Positions 10,881 to 33,209 are shown, counted from the stretch's first letter. The stretch is DNA of 64,000 bases from Allodiplogaster sudhausi (GCA_945643635.1 CALZFC010000015.1:2358501-2422500), one strand, 5' to 3'. Numbers and translations: made by a program. Notes: generated by a model not told the origin, from the letters alone.

Positions 10881-11433
10881 TTAGCGATGTATTGTTTTGG
10901 AGGATTGCATGAGCGATTCGCATGAAATCGCATTGAGTGCATTCATTTCCAAAAGAGAAGAGAATCCTTTTGTACCAAGTTCAAAAAGTTTCTTCTCGAC
11001 CTCGGATTGGATGAGATCTTTGTCAAGCTGCGACCTCATGAACATCATTGCTGCGCCGAAGAGATTAAAGATAATGCCAATGCTGATCACGAAGAAACAA
11101 CCGGCAAATTGCAGACTTCACTTGTTGTCTTGGACCTTTCTGCATGCATTATTACTTCTGGCGCTAGTATTTTTCACTTTTCACGTAAATATATCGCTCA
11201 AAATCGGCTTGGAGCGTTGTGCGAAATCCGCTAAGTGTTTACGTTGGATGGCCCGCTAAAAGAGTGGAACGTTTAGAGAGGAGAAGAGTTGTTATCGTTG
11301 GATGGAGGAAGAAAGAGGAAGAAAGGCAGTGATTGACTTCTCTTCGGCTGCCTTCTTTCCACTCTCCTTTTCATCATTGCGGAATCATCTCCGACCGTGC
11401 GAATCTTGACACGTCTTCCCATGGTCGGCCAAG
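10881..11433 (-). CDS. Small single-pass membrane protein, family unknown
   Basis: A three-exon model on the minus strand keeps frame throughout. Exon 1 begins MGRRVKIRTVGDDSAMMKRR (about 11433-11374). Exon 2 follows a TTTTAG acceptor and encodes RAIQRKHLADFAQRSKPILS (about 11257-11189). Exon 3 opens with LQFAGCFFVISIGIIFNLFG and ends at TAA 10881. The protein would be basic at the N-terminus, have one hydrophobic helix (about residues 47-66), and then a charged segment with SEVEKKLFELGTKGFSSLLE that may be helical. Total length is about 120 residues. I do not recognise the family. The exon 1 donor was chosen for phase; a second GT nearby gives a stop. Confidence in a real gene is moderate; the exact start is uncertain. 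Confidence 0.45.
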
Positions 11434-12966
11434 GCAAGAAGTGCGGCCAGGGGAGACCTCTTCTCTCCCTCTCCAGACTTCCCCGTTCACATCTTCGCAA
11501 GCAAAGTCGAATGCAATATCTCAAATGGCTTTTCTCATTCCCCGAGGCTAAGCCACCTTCTCATTTCTGTTTTGTCACTCCTTGTTTTTCTGAACCACGT
11601 GCTTCAACGACCGTCTAACAGATACAAAATGAGCTGGTCTCCCTCTCAGTAATCAGTATGATCCCTTAACCAAATGAACGAAGTCTGAAAAGAGTGTTTT
11701 TTTAGGAGTTGTCGTAATGGGACGAAAATACTTGTTTCCAACTGATTGACCAATAAAGGGGGCGGACCAACGAGGGAGCAGAGAGGAGGACGGCTTGCCA
11801 GTACGGCCATTCATCTTAGCCTTCGAATGTCATAGGCATGCGCCTCCCTTCCCTCCCTCAATCACATTCACTAGATGAACTGAGTTGCTCTCACTTTCTA
11901 TGCCTCTCTATCTCCGTCTCTCTCTCTCTCTTTCTCTTTCTCTCTCTCTCTTTCTCTCTCTCTCTGTCTGTCTCTCTCTCTTCCATACCTTTAGTCACTG
12001 AGGCTGATCATGTTCCCTTATGCGAAGGTGAGAGTGAGGGGGGCGTCTAACCAAAGCCTCTTCATTGGAAGCGCCAAGCGAGGTCACCCTCCGCGAGAAC
12101 GGTTGAACGGACAGCTGATTGGTGACAGGCGACAGAAGTGAAAGGCTGTTGTTTATCTCTGGTCTGTTCATGTACTCTTCCTCTCTCTCTCGCTCTCCAT
12201 TTCCTTCCGTTCTCTCCCTCCACTCTCTATCTTAATCTCGTGATCTCTCATCTCACTTTTTTTTTCTCTCCTGTGCACCTAAACTTTTTTTGTACTTATT
12301 TCCTGTCTTTTCTGTCTCGCCCGCACAAAATGTATTTGCGCTCTCCAAATTAGCTCTGACCTAGATAAAAGTTGATACCTCAAAAGTTGTGGAACAAACA
12401 CCCCTTTGCTGTCTGGGTTAGACTTCTTGTCTTTTACAGCCCGGTCATGGCAACTTCTTCCTTCCATTAATTCACAAGCATTATTTGTCAAAAAGAACAC
12501 TGTTTTCATTGTATAACTCCTATTTTTTTTGGTTTTTTTTGTTGTTATGATTTATGACAAGACAACTGAATCACTCAAAAATGCGGATGCCATAGACATG
12601 ATTGGTCACCATGGAACTGCTCTTATTGCGGAACAGGCTGCGTCATTTATGATGTATCAATGAGATATGCAATATTAAGAGAGAGAAAAAGAAAGAAAGA
12701 AAAGAAGAAAAAGTTAAAGAAATGAAAGTATGTATGTATGTATACATATAGCAAGTTTCTTCTCTTTTTTGTATGAATATGTAAATGTCGTGAAAGAGGA
12801 AAGAGACAGTTTCTTTTCCTCTACTTCTTCCTCTTCTTCTTATGATCGTCCTCAATGAACTGCTGTCAGATTGTCTCCTTCGACAAGCTCTGACTTCTAG
12901 TTTCCTATTTCCTCTGTTCTGTTCTTTCCCGACTCAGCAGCTATTGTCTCTCTCTCTCTTTCTCTT

Positions 12967-12999
<33 letters not shown>

Positions 13000-13310
13000 T
13001 TCTTTCTCTCTCTCTTTCTCTTTCTCTCTCTCTCTTTCTCCCTCTCTCCCTCTCTCTCTCTCACTCACTTTCACACTTTAATCCGTGAAGACTGCTCATG
13101 TCGTCAAAATGGCTGCGATCTGGACAAACGCTCTCGGGGTGTTGTAGGCAATTGAAAGGCAATTCATTTCTCTATCTCTTTTCATCTCTTCCGGATCGCT
13201 CTCTCTCTCTCTCTCTCTCTCTCGCTACTTTCCCTCTCCCTCTCTATTTTAGTTCCGCAACCCATCTCCAGTGTATGCTTCTGCACAGAGTGAATTCGTA
13301 AGAGAGTGCG
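11434..13310. other. Intergenic region upstream of the peptide transporter
   Basis: Nearly 1.9 kb without a supportable exon. It contains CT-rich tracts (about 11918-11989, 12180-12200, 12945-13071 and 13199-13223) whose Ser/Leu-rich translations are artefacts. The last tracts lie within 400 bp of the transporter start codon and may belong to its promoter or 5' leader. Confidence 0.6.
12945..13071. repeat. CT-rich microsatellite
   Basis: A long imperfect (CT)n tract interrupted by TTT units, about 240 bp before the transporter start codon. Confidence 0.9.
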
Positions 13311-16300
13311 ATGACCCGCTCGGACGTCCTCGATGAGGGAGGAAATGAGAAGAAGGCAGAAGCTGAGCAGCCCACGGTAAATCTATTCACACTGCACCTT
13401 ATCTATTCCAGTTCCCCTCCCCATTATATATGAAATCAATTGCAGGGCTTAGTTGACATCGCACGCAAATGGCCAAAGGTGACCTTTTGCATATTAGCAA
13501 ACGAGTTCTGCGAGCGCTTCAGTTACTATGGAATGCGATGTGAGTCAAGTTCTTTCCGGTTGATTCGAAATGAGTATTGATCTCTTGAGCTGTTCTTACG
13601 ATCTACTTCTTTAACTACCTCGGATTCGCCGGCAATACCTCGACCGTGCTCTTCCATGCCTTCACTGTCTTTGCATTCACTTCGCCCCTCTTTGGTTCAA
13701 TGCTGGCCGATGGATACATTGGCAAGTTCAGGTTAGTGGGAATAGAAGTATCGAAAGGGATAACTATTCTGTTCAGGACGATCTTCGTGCTGTCCTTGGT
13801 GTACGCCCTCGGCCAAGTTACCCTCGCTGTTGCGGCTTCCTTTTCTGCCGATCACTTTGTGCATCCGTGCGTTCCTTTTAGGGGAAAATGTGTCATATCG
13901 ACAACTCTTTAGCGCATCTACAAAAAATGGATCCAAAGTGCCATCTCTGTATTCTTCTCTCTCTCAGTCTTCCTCTATCTTTCTCTTTCTCTCTCTAATC
14001 CTCTGTCTCTCCCTCTCTAAGATGGCTCGATCTGCTTGGTCTGCTAGTGATAGCGATTGGAACGGGTGGCATCAAGCCGTGCGTGTCTGCATTCGGGGGT
14101 GACCAATTCAATCCGTCATGGCAGAGAATGATCGCCATTTTCTTCTCTGTCTTTTACTTCTCCATCAATGCAGGATCGACCATCTCCATGTTTGTCACTC
14201 CACTTTTCAGAGGTGACTGACAACGAGCTATATCTTTTTTTAATAACAAGAGTATCTGTATGCTGGTCTAACCATAAGAATCCCAGTCTCAAAGAGTGGC
14301 AGGCCTGTGACAGAAGGATGAAAAGGCGATGTTCGCATCGCTCGTCCATGACCTGCCACATATTTTTTTCGTCAAGTTCTATTTCTGCCTTCTTTATCTC
14401 CATGCTAATCGTGAACCTCTTTGTAGCCATCCCATGCATGGGGCAGACCAGCTGCTTTCCACTAGCCTTTGGTATCCCGGCCGCTCTCATGGTCATCGCT
14501 ACAGGTAGGACGCTTTTCTCTCTTTCTCTCTCTCTCTCTCTTTTTCTCTCTCTTTCTTTCTCTCCCTTTCTCTCGTTTACTGCTCTTCCACTCTCCCTCA
14601 TCATCCATCTTCCAATTACCGCATTACCTTTGACATGAACAGCTGTAGATCTGTAGAAGAGATAAGAGAATTAGAAAGATGAGAAGTGAGCTGGCGGGAA
14701 TATGCGAGTCATCTCCCAATAACACTCTGTCTTGCTTCTTTCATCTCTCTCGCTCTGTCCTCTCCATTTCTCTCTCTTTGTTTCTCTATCTCTCTCTCTC
14801 TCTCCCTGTACACCCGTTTCAGCGCTTTTTCTGCTGGGTTCACCTTGGTACAAGAGAATGCCGTTGTCGGAGAATGTTATTCTTCGTGTGCTTTCGACCA
14901 TTCAGGTTTTCTATCTTATCTATCACATAGATAGAGAAGATAGCATAACAGAAGAGACAGATTGTGGATGACTTTGATTAGAGAGCAATGAGGAACCGTT
15001 TCTCGTCGTGCCGTAAGAGAGAGCACTGGCTGGACCACGCAATGGATGAACACGCCTGTGCGAAGAACGAGAGATGCCAGGCACTCGCCAAGAAGGCTCC
15101 CGCCAATACCAACAAGTGCAGCGAGGTCAAACACTTCCCGTGCTTTGCCAGTGGGTATACAGTTGATCATTTCAAGTTGTGGCAAAGAAGAACTCAGACA
15201 TCTGCACACAATCAACTCATAGAATTGAAACATCAACGATGACAATATTTTCTTCAAAGATAAATTGCAGGCCACTTTTGTGAAGGACATCAAGTCGTTG
15301 CTACGAGTAATTGTGATGATGTTGTCCTTTCCAATGTTCTGGGCACTCTACGACCAGCAGGTGGGACAATGGAATGTCCAGGGAGAGGAGACAAGCCATT
15401 TGCTCCTTAGGGATCCCGCTGGACAATCCAGGCCATGTCGATGGATCCTCGAATCACTCGAAACTTCTCTCTTCTGCCAGAGCAAATGCAAACATTGAAT
15501 GCCATTCTCATTCTCGTAATGATTCCACTCTTCCAGGTAAGCTAGAAAAGATTACCATTTTTCTAACCTGCCTAATTGTTAAAGGTGCTCATCTATCCCC
15601 TCCTCGAGAAATGCGGCATAAAAATAACGTTAGAATCTTTTGCCAACATTTATTGCTGAAAATTGTGAAGAGTTTCTACGATGAAGAAAAGGACCTACAT
15701 AGTTATTTTAGTTCTCTTCGACGGATGGCCAGCGGCGGGTTGTTTGCAGCGTTTTCATTCATCCTATGCGGATTCGTGCAAATCGCTGTAGAGGTCCATT
15801 CATCCTTTCTTTTTTTTGTTAATTGCTTTTATTATGCTCCTTCTGTTTTGTCAATGATAAATGCCACATTTTCAGAAAAGCATGGCCTCACCTGCGGGTA
15901 GCGGAGAAGCTTTTGTAACTTTTATCAATTCCTTCAACCCATCAGGAGGCTGCAACTTCGATATTCATTTCGACAAAAGCAGTATCCCCTTGCGAGCTAA
16001 TTCGGTATGATATCTTTTACTATTTATTTTGGAATTTTCTTTGACACAATTAGCCCAATTCAGTCGCTTGTTAATGACGCGAGCATTGAGAAGGAAGAGA
16101 TCTTCAAGATTCCATTGCCCAATGGCCCTGCTAAACACACATTCAAACTTCTACTTCAAGGGTATTTTCTTCGCTACTATTATATTACATATCATCTTTT
16201 TGTTGATCATTTTACGTAATACTTTTTATTCTTGAATTAAGTGAAAGAAGTGATTGCCCGAAGGCATTCGATGTCCCCCTTGGACTGAAAGAACGCGATA

Positions 16301-17463
16301 ACATCGCAGTCTTGCTTACTCCTCATGGCTACGCAACCATGGAAATCACTCCGAAGAAGCCAAAGCAGACCATGGGAGAATTCGGCGTCAGGTCAGACCA
16401 ATCACAAACTGTTATTTTTCATTTCCTTTAATATTCAGTTTATTGCTGGATCTCGACTGTGACAAGTTGAAGAAGAGAACGGCTCCGGGGATCAAATGTG
16501 ATGGTTCAGTCTACAGAGGAGCCGTCTTCTTGTGCACCTCAGACCAGCCTTGCAACACAGAAGACAAATTGTACGCTCGACTGGCAAGATAAAACATTTA
16601 TTTTTTTTACTTCAGACGATTCCACGAATGGCAAACGAGTTCGGAGCAGAAGATTACAGCTTATAATCAATCTGCTTCAGGACGTTCAATATTTGTCTTT
16701 CCAACGGCTGCAATTATTCTTGGAAAGTGAGTCATTTCTGAACGTAATGCGAATAAATACATAATATTTATAGTTATCGATTTTATCTGAACGACTCCTC
16801 TTTGGGAATGGTGGTCATTCAAAACTCGGAACTATCAATTTCGGATGTTGGAAGTGTCGTTAATGTGGTCGTGAGTAATGAAGGGGTACGCTGCTCTTCT
16901 TACCTCATCCTCTTTTACTTGGCCGTGTTATTTCTTAAGCTGTCAAGCGTGCACCGCTCAGTGCCGGCCAACAGTGTCAGCATTCTCTGGCAGATCCCCC
17001 AGTACATTGTCATGACTGCAGCAGAGGTCTTATTCTCCGTCACAGGCTACGAATTCTCGTATTCTGAAGTTGGTTAACCTATTAATAACCATATAGCCAA
17101 AGCGTCATTTTTGCTTTATCTGTAGGCCTCGCCCGCTCTGAAGTCCGTGGTGCAAGCGTTGTATCTTCTGATGGTTGCCTTCGGTGACATCTTCATAATT
17201 ATCATCACGCAACTCCAGTTGTTCAAGACAATGGTAATGAGTTCTCTTTACCGTTTAATCCGTCCTCACATGATGAAGATGCTTGCATTCAGGTCGGAGA
17301 AATGTTTTTCTTTGCCGTGGCCATGATAATCGTCATGATCATCTTCATTTTGCTTTCTATATTTTACTACGATTACGCGCATTTTGAGTCAGAAGAGGAA
17401 ATGACAGCGCATTCCAGTGAATTGGATAACGTCGAGTTAAAGGACCAGGAGAAGAATTTGTAG
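13311..17463 (+). CDS. Proton-coupled oligopeptide transporter (POT/PTR2, SLC15, PEPT-like)
   Basis: This twelve-helix plasma-membrane carrier takes up di- and tripeptides with protons; nematode PEPT-1 works in the intestine. Twenty-one exons: 13311-13376, 13446-13539, 13590-13731, 13777-13866, 14022-14212, 14427-14504, 14823-14905, 14982-15125, 15271-15360, 15411-15536, 15585-15628, 15712-15793, 15876-16004, 16064-16161, 16242-16391, 16439-16570, 16616-16726, 16774-16885, 16940-17068, 17126-17233, 17293-17463. Phases agree and sum to 789 residues. Key motifs are the proton-coupling ExxER as EFCER (42-46) in ERFSYYGMR, then [33 protein letters not shown] and [20 protein letters not shown] long extracellular loop rich in Cys pairs sits between helices 9 and 10, as in PepT1/2. 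The 54-bp interval 16886-16939 is open in frame but was taken as an intron. Confidence 0.93.
14505..14822 (+). other. Large transporter intron with CT repeats
   Basis: Intron 6 of the transporter is about 318 bp, several times the usual length here. It holds two CT tracts (about 14516-14575 and 14746-14810). The long Ser/Leu ORFs in it are translations of the repeat. Confidence 0.8.
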
Positions 17464-17825
17464 AGAATGTCCCTTGTTGTTGATTCATTGCCCAATACTC
17501 AACTGCTTTAGACTACCACTTGTTGCCTTTATTTTAGCTCTTTTTCATATCACTCTTTGGTTTAAAATATAGATCAATGTTTTCATTGGTTTTAATATTC
17601 ATGTGCTTGATGGTGCTGTTCTTATACGGCAAATTTTTATAAGTATTTTGTTAACCTACATACATATGTTTTGCCAAACAGTACAAATGCCAACTCTTTT
17701 TTATATACATTTACAATTAGTGTTCTAAACGTTCTGCATAATATTGTTTCTCGTTAAGTTATTGATGACTAATAATGCAAGTTTTCATTTATACCCATAG
17801 TACAGTGTGAACTCGCTGTAAGAAG
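17464..17825. other. Convergent intergenic region
   Basis: This AT-rich stretch of about 360 bp separates the transporter stop codon from the stop codon of the channel gene on the other strand. It must hold both 3' UTRs. No ORF or RNA gene was found. Confidence 0.7.
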
Positions 17826-28148
<10,323 letters not shown>

Positions 28149-30256
28149 CGCCGATGACAGAACTGCCGCTTTTGCAACTGCAAGGAGAAATAAAGATAGA
28201 GAGAGAGAGTGAAGAGAGAGAGAGAGAGAGAGGGAGAGAACGGAGGGAAAGAGGGAGAAGAGAGAGAGAGACTCCCTTAGAGCACTACATTGAACACCTT
28301 CCGGACCTGTCTCTTTCTCGGACGCTATATCTCTCTTTCCCTTGCCTGTTTCCTCTCTTGTACTTCGTTCTTCTCGCTCACAGTCTCTTTCTCCATCTTC
28401 ATCATCTTCAAAAAATTTCATGCATAAATTGGTCGCCGCGTCACTTTGTATTATACTTCAATTTGGCAGCAGAGGCAGAAGAGAGAACTGCGCTTGTGTC
28501 TGGCAGAAAATTTAATTTCCTTTTTTTAAAGTCATCTTACCTTGTACCGACTTTTTATGCGTAACAATAATGCTTCGCTTGCGTTCATCAGGAAGACGAG
28601 CAGCCATGGCAGAGGGAGGAAAGAGAGAGGAGGGGAGGGGACGGACTGAGAGTGACGCGAGCTGCGCAAGCTTCTCCTCGCCGGATGACTATCCCTTCTT
28701 TCCTCTTCTGCCTTCTGCTCCTTCTGCGAGCAATGGCAGCCAAAATTGCGGGAGGGGGGGGGGGACTGCCCCGGGGCATTAGCAGCCAAAAGACGCGGCC
28801 AGCCAAGCGGAGAAGAAGAAGAGAGAATCACTCGGCCACTTCCATTCAATCCAGGCCATGCTCGGAGATAAATGCCAGCCAACCACACTCTCGGGGACAA
28901 CTCTCATCTCATTCTCTCTTATACAAATGCCCAAGTGAAACAAATGAATTCGGCAGCGCACTGCTTGAGAAAGAGTACAATTTTAAGCTCTCCTAATTAA
29001 TACTAATGGTAAGAAACAAAGAAACAGAATTTTTTTTAAGAATCAAGTTAATTTCATTCCCTTACACAATTTTCTTAAGTACAATGGAATGCACTTGATT
29101 ATACAAAATTTTTTAAAATGTTAAAAAGATGAAAGTACATACTGTTGAGAGAAAGATCAGGGAAACGGGAGAGAGGAAGAAGCAGCGTGGGAAAAAGACT
29201 CGAAGAGCCAGAGAAACGGAGATAAACCGCCGTTCAGTCCAAAGCGAGAACTTTATATTTGCTCCTCTGGATGTGATTATATTCGTTGCAACTAAAGATG
29301 GAGCAGAAACGATGACTTCTCAGAGCCATTTTGAGCAAAGAGAAATGGTTCGCATAAGGAAATGAAGGGAACTTGTACATAATCCTTGCGATCCGGGACT
29401 TTCCAGATCCTCATGTGAAAATCAGTTGGAACCCAAATATGAATGCAGCCGGGAGTGCGAGCAATGAAAAGAGCAGTTGTGCATACTGAATATATACAAA
29501 AATGTTTCAAGGAAGCAGGAGATGGAGAAAGAGAGCGAGACATAGAGAGAACTGAAGAGAAGTAAATGAGATTGAATGGAAAGGCGAAGTAGAAAGAGGA
29601 GAATAAATAGAAGAAGCTGAAGAAGTTCGTTGTCTTGGCTGGACAGCCTCCTCTGATTCATTTCCTCTTCGTTTACTGCTCTCGCCCTCGCTTACCCAGC
29701 AGCCTCGTTGTGGTGTTTGACATCTTCGCGAGGCTCCTTAACGCTTCAGCTAAAAGTCACGGCCGCCTAAAGTACAGAATGAATTCATTCGTCAAAATTA
29801 TACAATAGAAATTATGCGACAGGAGTCGATCATTGCGATGAATCACAATTAAATTTCATGCTTTCCTACAGACATACATATGTATGTATGTACATATAAA
29901 CGTGTTTAAAAAAAATATATAAAATCCATTTTTCCAAAAAAAAAACTATAAACTAATCTTTTCAAGGAGCGCAAAAGCAGCTGTAAAAGGAAGAAAAGAC
30001 GTTTCTCGAGAATATCTTGTTTATGGGTCTGCTCTGTTTTGGTCATTCGCTCTGCAACGATTCGAGGGAGTTGTATGATATATGAGAAGACCCCTCAGGG
30101 AGGTCATTCAATGCACAAGCCACACGCACACGGAGATACTTCTCTGCTAATGCTCGAGGCAGCAAAAATATATCCGCTTTTTCATTAAAAATAAAAATAG
30201 TAAGAATAGTAACTTCAAACGCTTGGGAAAGTAATCACGCCCGTCTTTGATTCGTA
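28149..30256. other. Region upstream of the channel gene
   Basis: No supportable exon. Immediately upstream of the channel ATG a good acceptor (CTCCTTGCAG, about 28180) precedes 31 bases of leader, which fits either a 5' UTR intron or a spliced-leader addition site. There are GA tracts (28196-28272), an 11-base G run (about 28754-28764) and AT-rich DNA from 28980 to 30250. A short open stretch at about 29360-29470 on the minus strand (DFHMRIWKVPDRKDYVQ) looks coding but is isolated. Confidence 0.5.
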
Positions 30257-30265
30257 TCTTATTTA
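30257..30265. repeat. Left 9-bp target-site duplication
   Basis: TCTTATTTA directly precedes the left end of the 30266-31859 element and is repeated exactly at 31860-31868. Confidence 0.85.
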
Positions 30266-31859
30266 GGGTGCGAGTCTTAGCTTTCGAAAATAATTTTTCG
30301 AGCCCGCGAAAGTTTGGGGCGTCTTAGCTTTCGATGTTCGGAGGGGGGGGGGGCGTCTTAGCTTTCGATTATGGAATATGGCTTGCAACTTCGATATTCG
30401 CATAATGGAAAGATTACATATTCCTATCGGCAATGCCTCATTGCTCCATGGTCGTTTCCTGCAGGAAACGTTTTGCTTTGACAGCGAGGTCATCTTATAT
30501 ATCTTTTACCTTTTGACTCGTAGTCAATTATGAAGTGCTGGACGTTTATCTGACCTTAGGCACTATGTAAATGTCAATTAGCAGGTGGATTTAATTACCT
30601 ATGAACTGCGGCTTGAGCAGCAGATGTTGGCTGAGCTAGACATTTCACATTCGCATCGAGTTGCTCCATCTCATCAAACTCTCTCGATTGATAACTGTCC
30701 TCGTTATTATATATGTATGTACATACATATATGTAGTACTAGATATTTATATGTATTTACTTATCATGTTCCCTCTCACTTGTGATGGGAAGCGATGCTG
30801 CCAACTCGAAAATCGACGATAGATTACCCTTTATAAAAGGGTATCTCAACCCTTGATCCCGCGCACTCGCGCCAGGAAACAAGGGTACCTCCGGCGATTA
30901 GGGAGGTCTTCGCTCTCGCGGCTTGTACAACTACCTTTTCTCCCAAACTGCGCGCGCATTCTGGCCGTGCGGCAAATTATCTGCTCGCCCATTCCTTGTC
31001 ACATAGACACCTGACGCTTGAGGGCGTCGTAGTCAATGGAGGCGTCCTCGTCCATCTTGGTCATCATGGTCCGCCGATATTGACTGCTCTCGATGCCACT
31101 CAACAAACCGGACCTGCGCAACATCGCTAGAATCTCTTCTGACGCGCCAGGGAAAGCCTGCTTACTCAACAACTCCAACTCGAGGCAGAAGTCTGCAACC
31201 GACTGGTCTCTTCTCTTCTTCAGCTTCCTTAGCTTCTGGTCGGCTTCGAAGGCGGACAGGGAAGAGTCGCCGTGGAACCTCCTCTCCAAAGCATTCACCA
31301 CTTCATAAAACCCCGCGCGCTTCCAGAAGAATGACAAACTGGTTTGCGCACTGCTCTACAGGCAGCAAGCGACCGTACTTTGCCTTAAACTTCTCGACAA
31401 ACGCGCGAAAATCTCCTTTACTAGTGAAAGGAGGGAGAGAGTCCATTGCTAGCCCTGCTAGCATCTCTCGCATGAGCACTCTTTCGCTCTCTCTCTCTGT
31501 TCTCCCTCATGTACTGCAGCAACATGAAGAGAGTCTGGGGCAGTCACATAACACACTTGCTACATCCCATAATGCTTCTTTCCGTCACACTTTCTTTCTC
31601 CTTCTCTTATTCTCTTGATCATGGTTTTCCTACTATGTAGTTATCCGAAGCAGAATGCCCAGGCAATTCAATCTCGGAATTTCATGCTATTTGTTATTTA
31701 TGCATACATGCACTTGTATAACAAAGCATTCAACCATTCAAGGATCGAAAGCTAAGACGCCCCCCTTCTCCAAAATTGAAAGCTAAGACGCCCCCCCCCC
31801 TCTGTGAAAATCGCAAGCTAAGACCCAAGTGAAAAATCGAAAAACTAAGGCTCGCAACC
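30266..31859. mobile_element. Terminal-inverted-repeat DNA transposon, Mutator-like, non-autonomous
   Basis: The element is 1594 bp. The left end is GGGTGCGAGTCTTAGCTTTCGA; the reverse complement of the right end starts GGTTGCGAGCCTTAG and matches with few mismatches. Inside each end, CGTCTTAGCTTTCGAT-like units recur two or three times, next to runs of G or C (30343-30353, 31791-31800). A perfect 9-bp duplication TCTTATTTA flanks it. Nine-base duplications with repeated subterminal motifs fit the Mutator (MULE) superfamily, but no transposase is visible, so the class is inferred from the ends. The interior carries a broken gag-like ORF on the minus strand, which is not a normal part of such elements. 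Confidence 0.8.
30999..31473 (-). pseudogene. Gag-like domain of retrotransposon type, frameshifted
   Basis: On the minus strand one frame (31473 down to a TGA at 31303) encodes a segment with FRAFVEKFKAKYGRLLP and QFVILLEARG. A second frame (31337 down to 30999) continues with FYEVVNALERRF, then a Lys/Arg-rich stretch and SVADFCLELELLSKQAFPG. Together they resemble the helical capsid-type region of LTR-retrotransposon Gag. The frame changes inside a GGGG/TTTT stretch near 31310, so this copy is broken. No zinc knuckle, protease or reverse transcriptase was seen next to it. It lies wholly inside the inverted-repeat element, so it moved with it or was inserted into it. Confidence 0.6.
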
Positions 31860-31868
31860 TCTTATTTA
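31860..31868. repeat. Right 9-bp target-site duplication
   Basis: Exact copy of TCTTATTTA found at 30257-30265. Confidence 0.85.
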
Positions 31869-32308
31869 ATCATACGAAGTATAAACAGTGCGCTCTCGGT
31901 GAAGACAATTTCAAAGAAATCAGGACAACATTATCAATCATTAAAATAGCAAGTTTTATTATACGCTGGAACTTTTATCTTTTTAAAATAAATATAGTTT
32001 TGTAGATAAAGTAAACTAAAAAAAACAAATTCATTTCAAATTTTATTTAAAAGGCGCATTTTTAGGGCAATAATCATGTGAGAATTCATCGGCTCGAATA
32101 TGTAAAGTTTGAGCAAGACGCTGAAGAGCAAATTGAAATGCGCCTGTAAAGATGCAGAGGAGGGAGAGAGGAGCGGAATTGCTGCCTCAGGGCACGGATG
32201 GGATTCCTTGAAAGAGGAGATGAGCAGCCCATCACAGATTCAGCCATCCACACAACCACTCCTTCAGAGGGGTCGACGTCTACAATCCAGACGAGTGGCC
32301 GATCAGCT

Positions 32309-32347
<39 letters not shown>

Positions 32348-33209
32348 GAGATGGAGTGTGAGAGAGGTAGGGAATGAGAGAGAGAGACACACAGGAAAGC
32401 GAGAAAGACATGAAAGGTCTCCCCATTTTGGTTGTGTTTTGCACATTTCAATGGAAGAGGCGAGTGGATGAAGAAGAATAAGAAGAGAAGTGAGACTGGG
32501 CGGGAAGCCTCTAGGGGATTGCCACCTCAGAGAGTTGTCTTTCGTCTCTCCTTGGCTAAAGACAACAGATAAGAGGATGACGACCAAAGTGCCCTCTGGA
32601 GATGAGCCTTTCTCTTGATCTCAAAGTACTTCAATGCGCATATTCGTCCAAGACCATACCTTTCATAAGCACGTGCCAACACGGAGCTTTTCAACATCCC
32701 GGCTCAGTTTCAATTTCTCTGTCTTTTCCTGTCCCCTAATTTGCCACACGAAACTCGCTTACTCTGTCGACGAATGTAAACTGGAGAGGGTACTTTCCTC
32801 TTCCAATCTTTTTTCTCGTGTATGCTTACGGCCATTTGCAGTCAAAGCGAGTTCGTGTACGACAAGCAAAGAGTGAGGAGGGGAAGAGAGAGGCAGACAG
32901 AAAGAGAGATGAAGAGAGATAGGAAGAGGCCATGAGAGACAATCTCCCAGGGGTGCATCTCAGCTGGCAGATGAGACAACCAACACTGTGCTTTTTCCAC
33001 TTTTTATCTCTTCAATTTTTTTAAAACAAAAATGCCGTCCAACAATTCACATTTAAAAAAAATCATTTCAATCGCTAATTGTTTTGATAATGCAGGTAAT
33101 CGTGCCTGGCTCGTCATTCCAACAATCAATATGTACAATCAACATCCGTTGCATCCATGACCCCTGGATGTTGGGCGGTACTGTACAACAAAGAAAAAAA
33201 AATTGATAG
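31869..33209. other. Intergenic region with GA repeat
   Basis: No exon recognised. A (GA)n tract lies at about 32308-32352. The Arg/Glu-rich and Ser/Leu-rich ORFs around it are repeat shadows. Near the right end, at 33168-33185, there is an 18-base match (one mismatch) to the end of the mariner-type MITE family described below. Confidence 0.6.
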
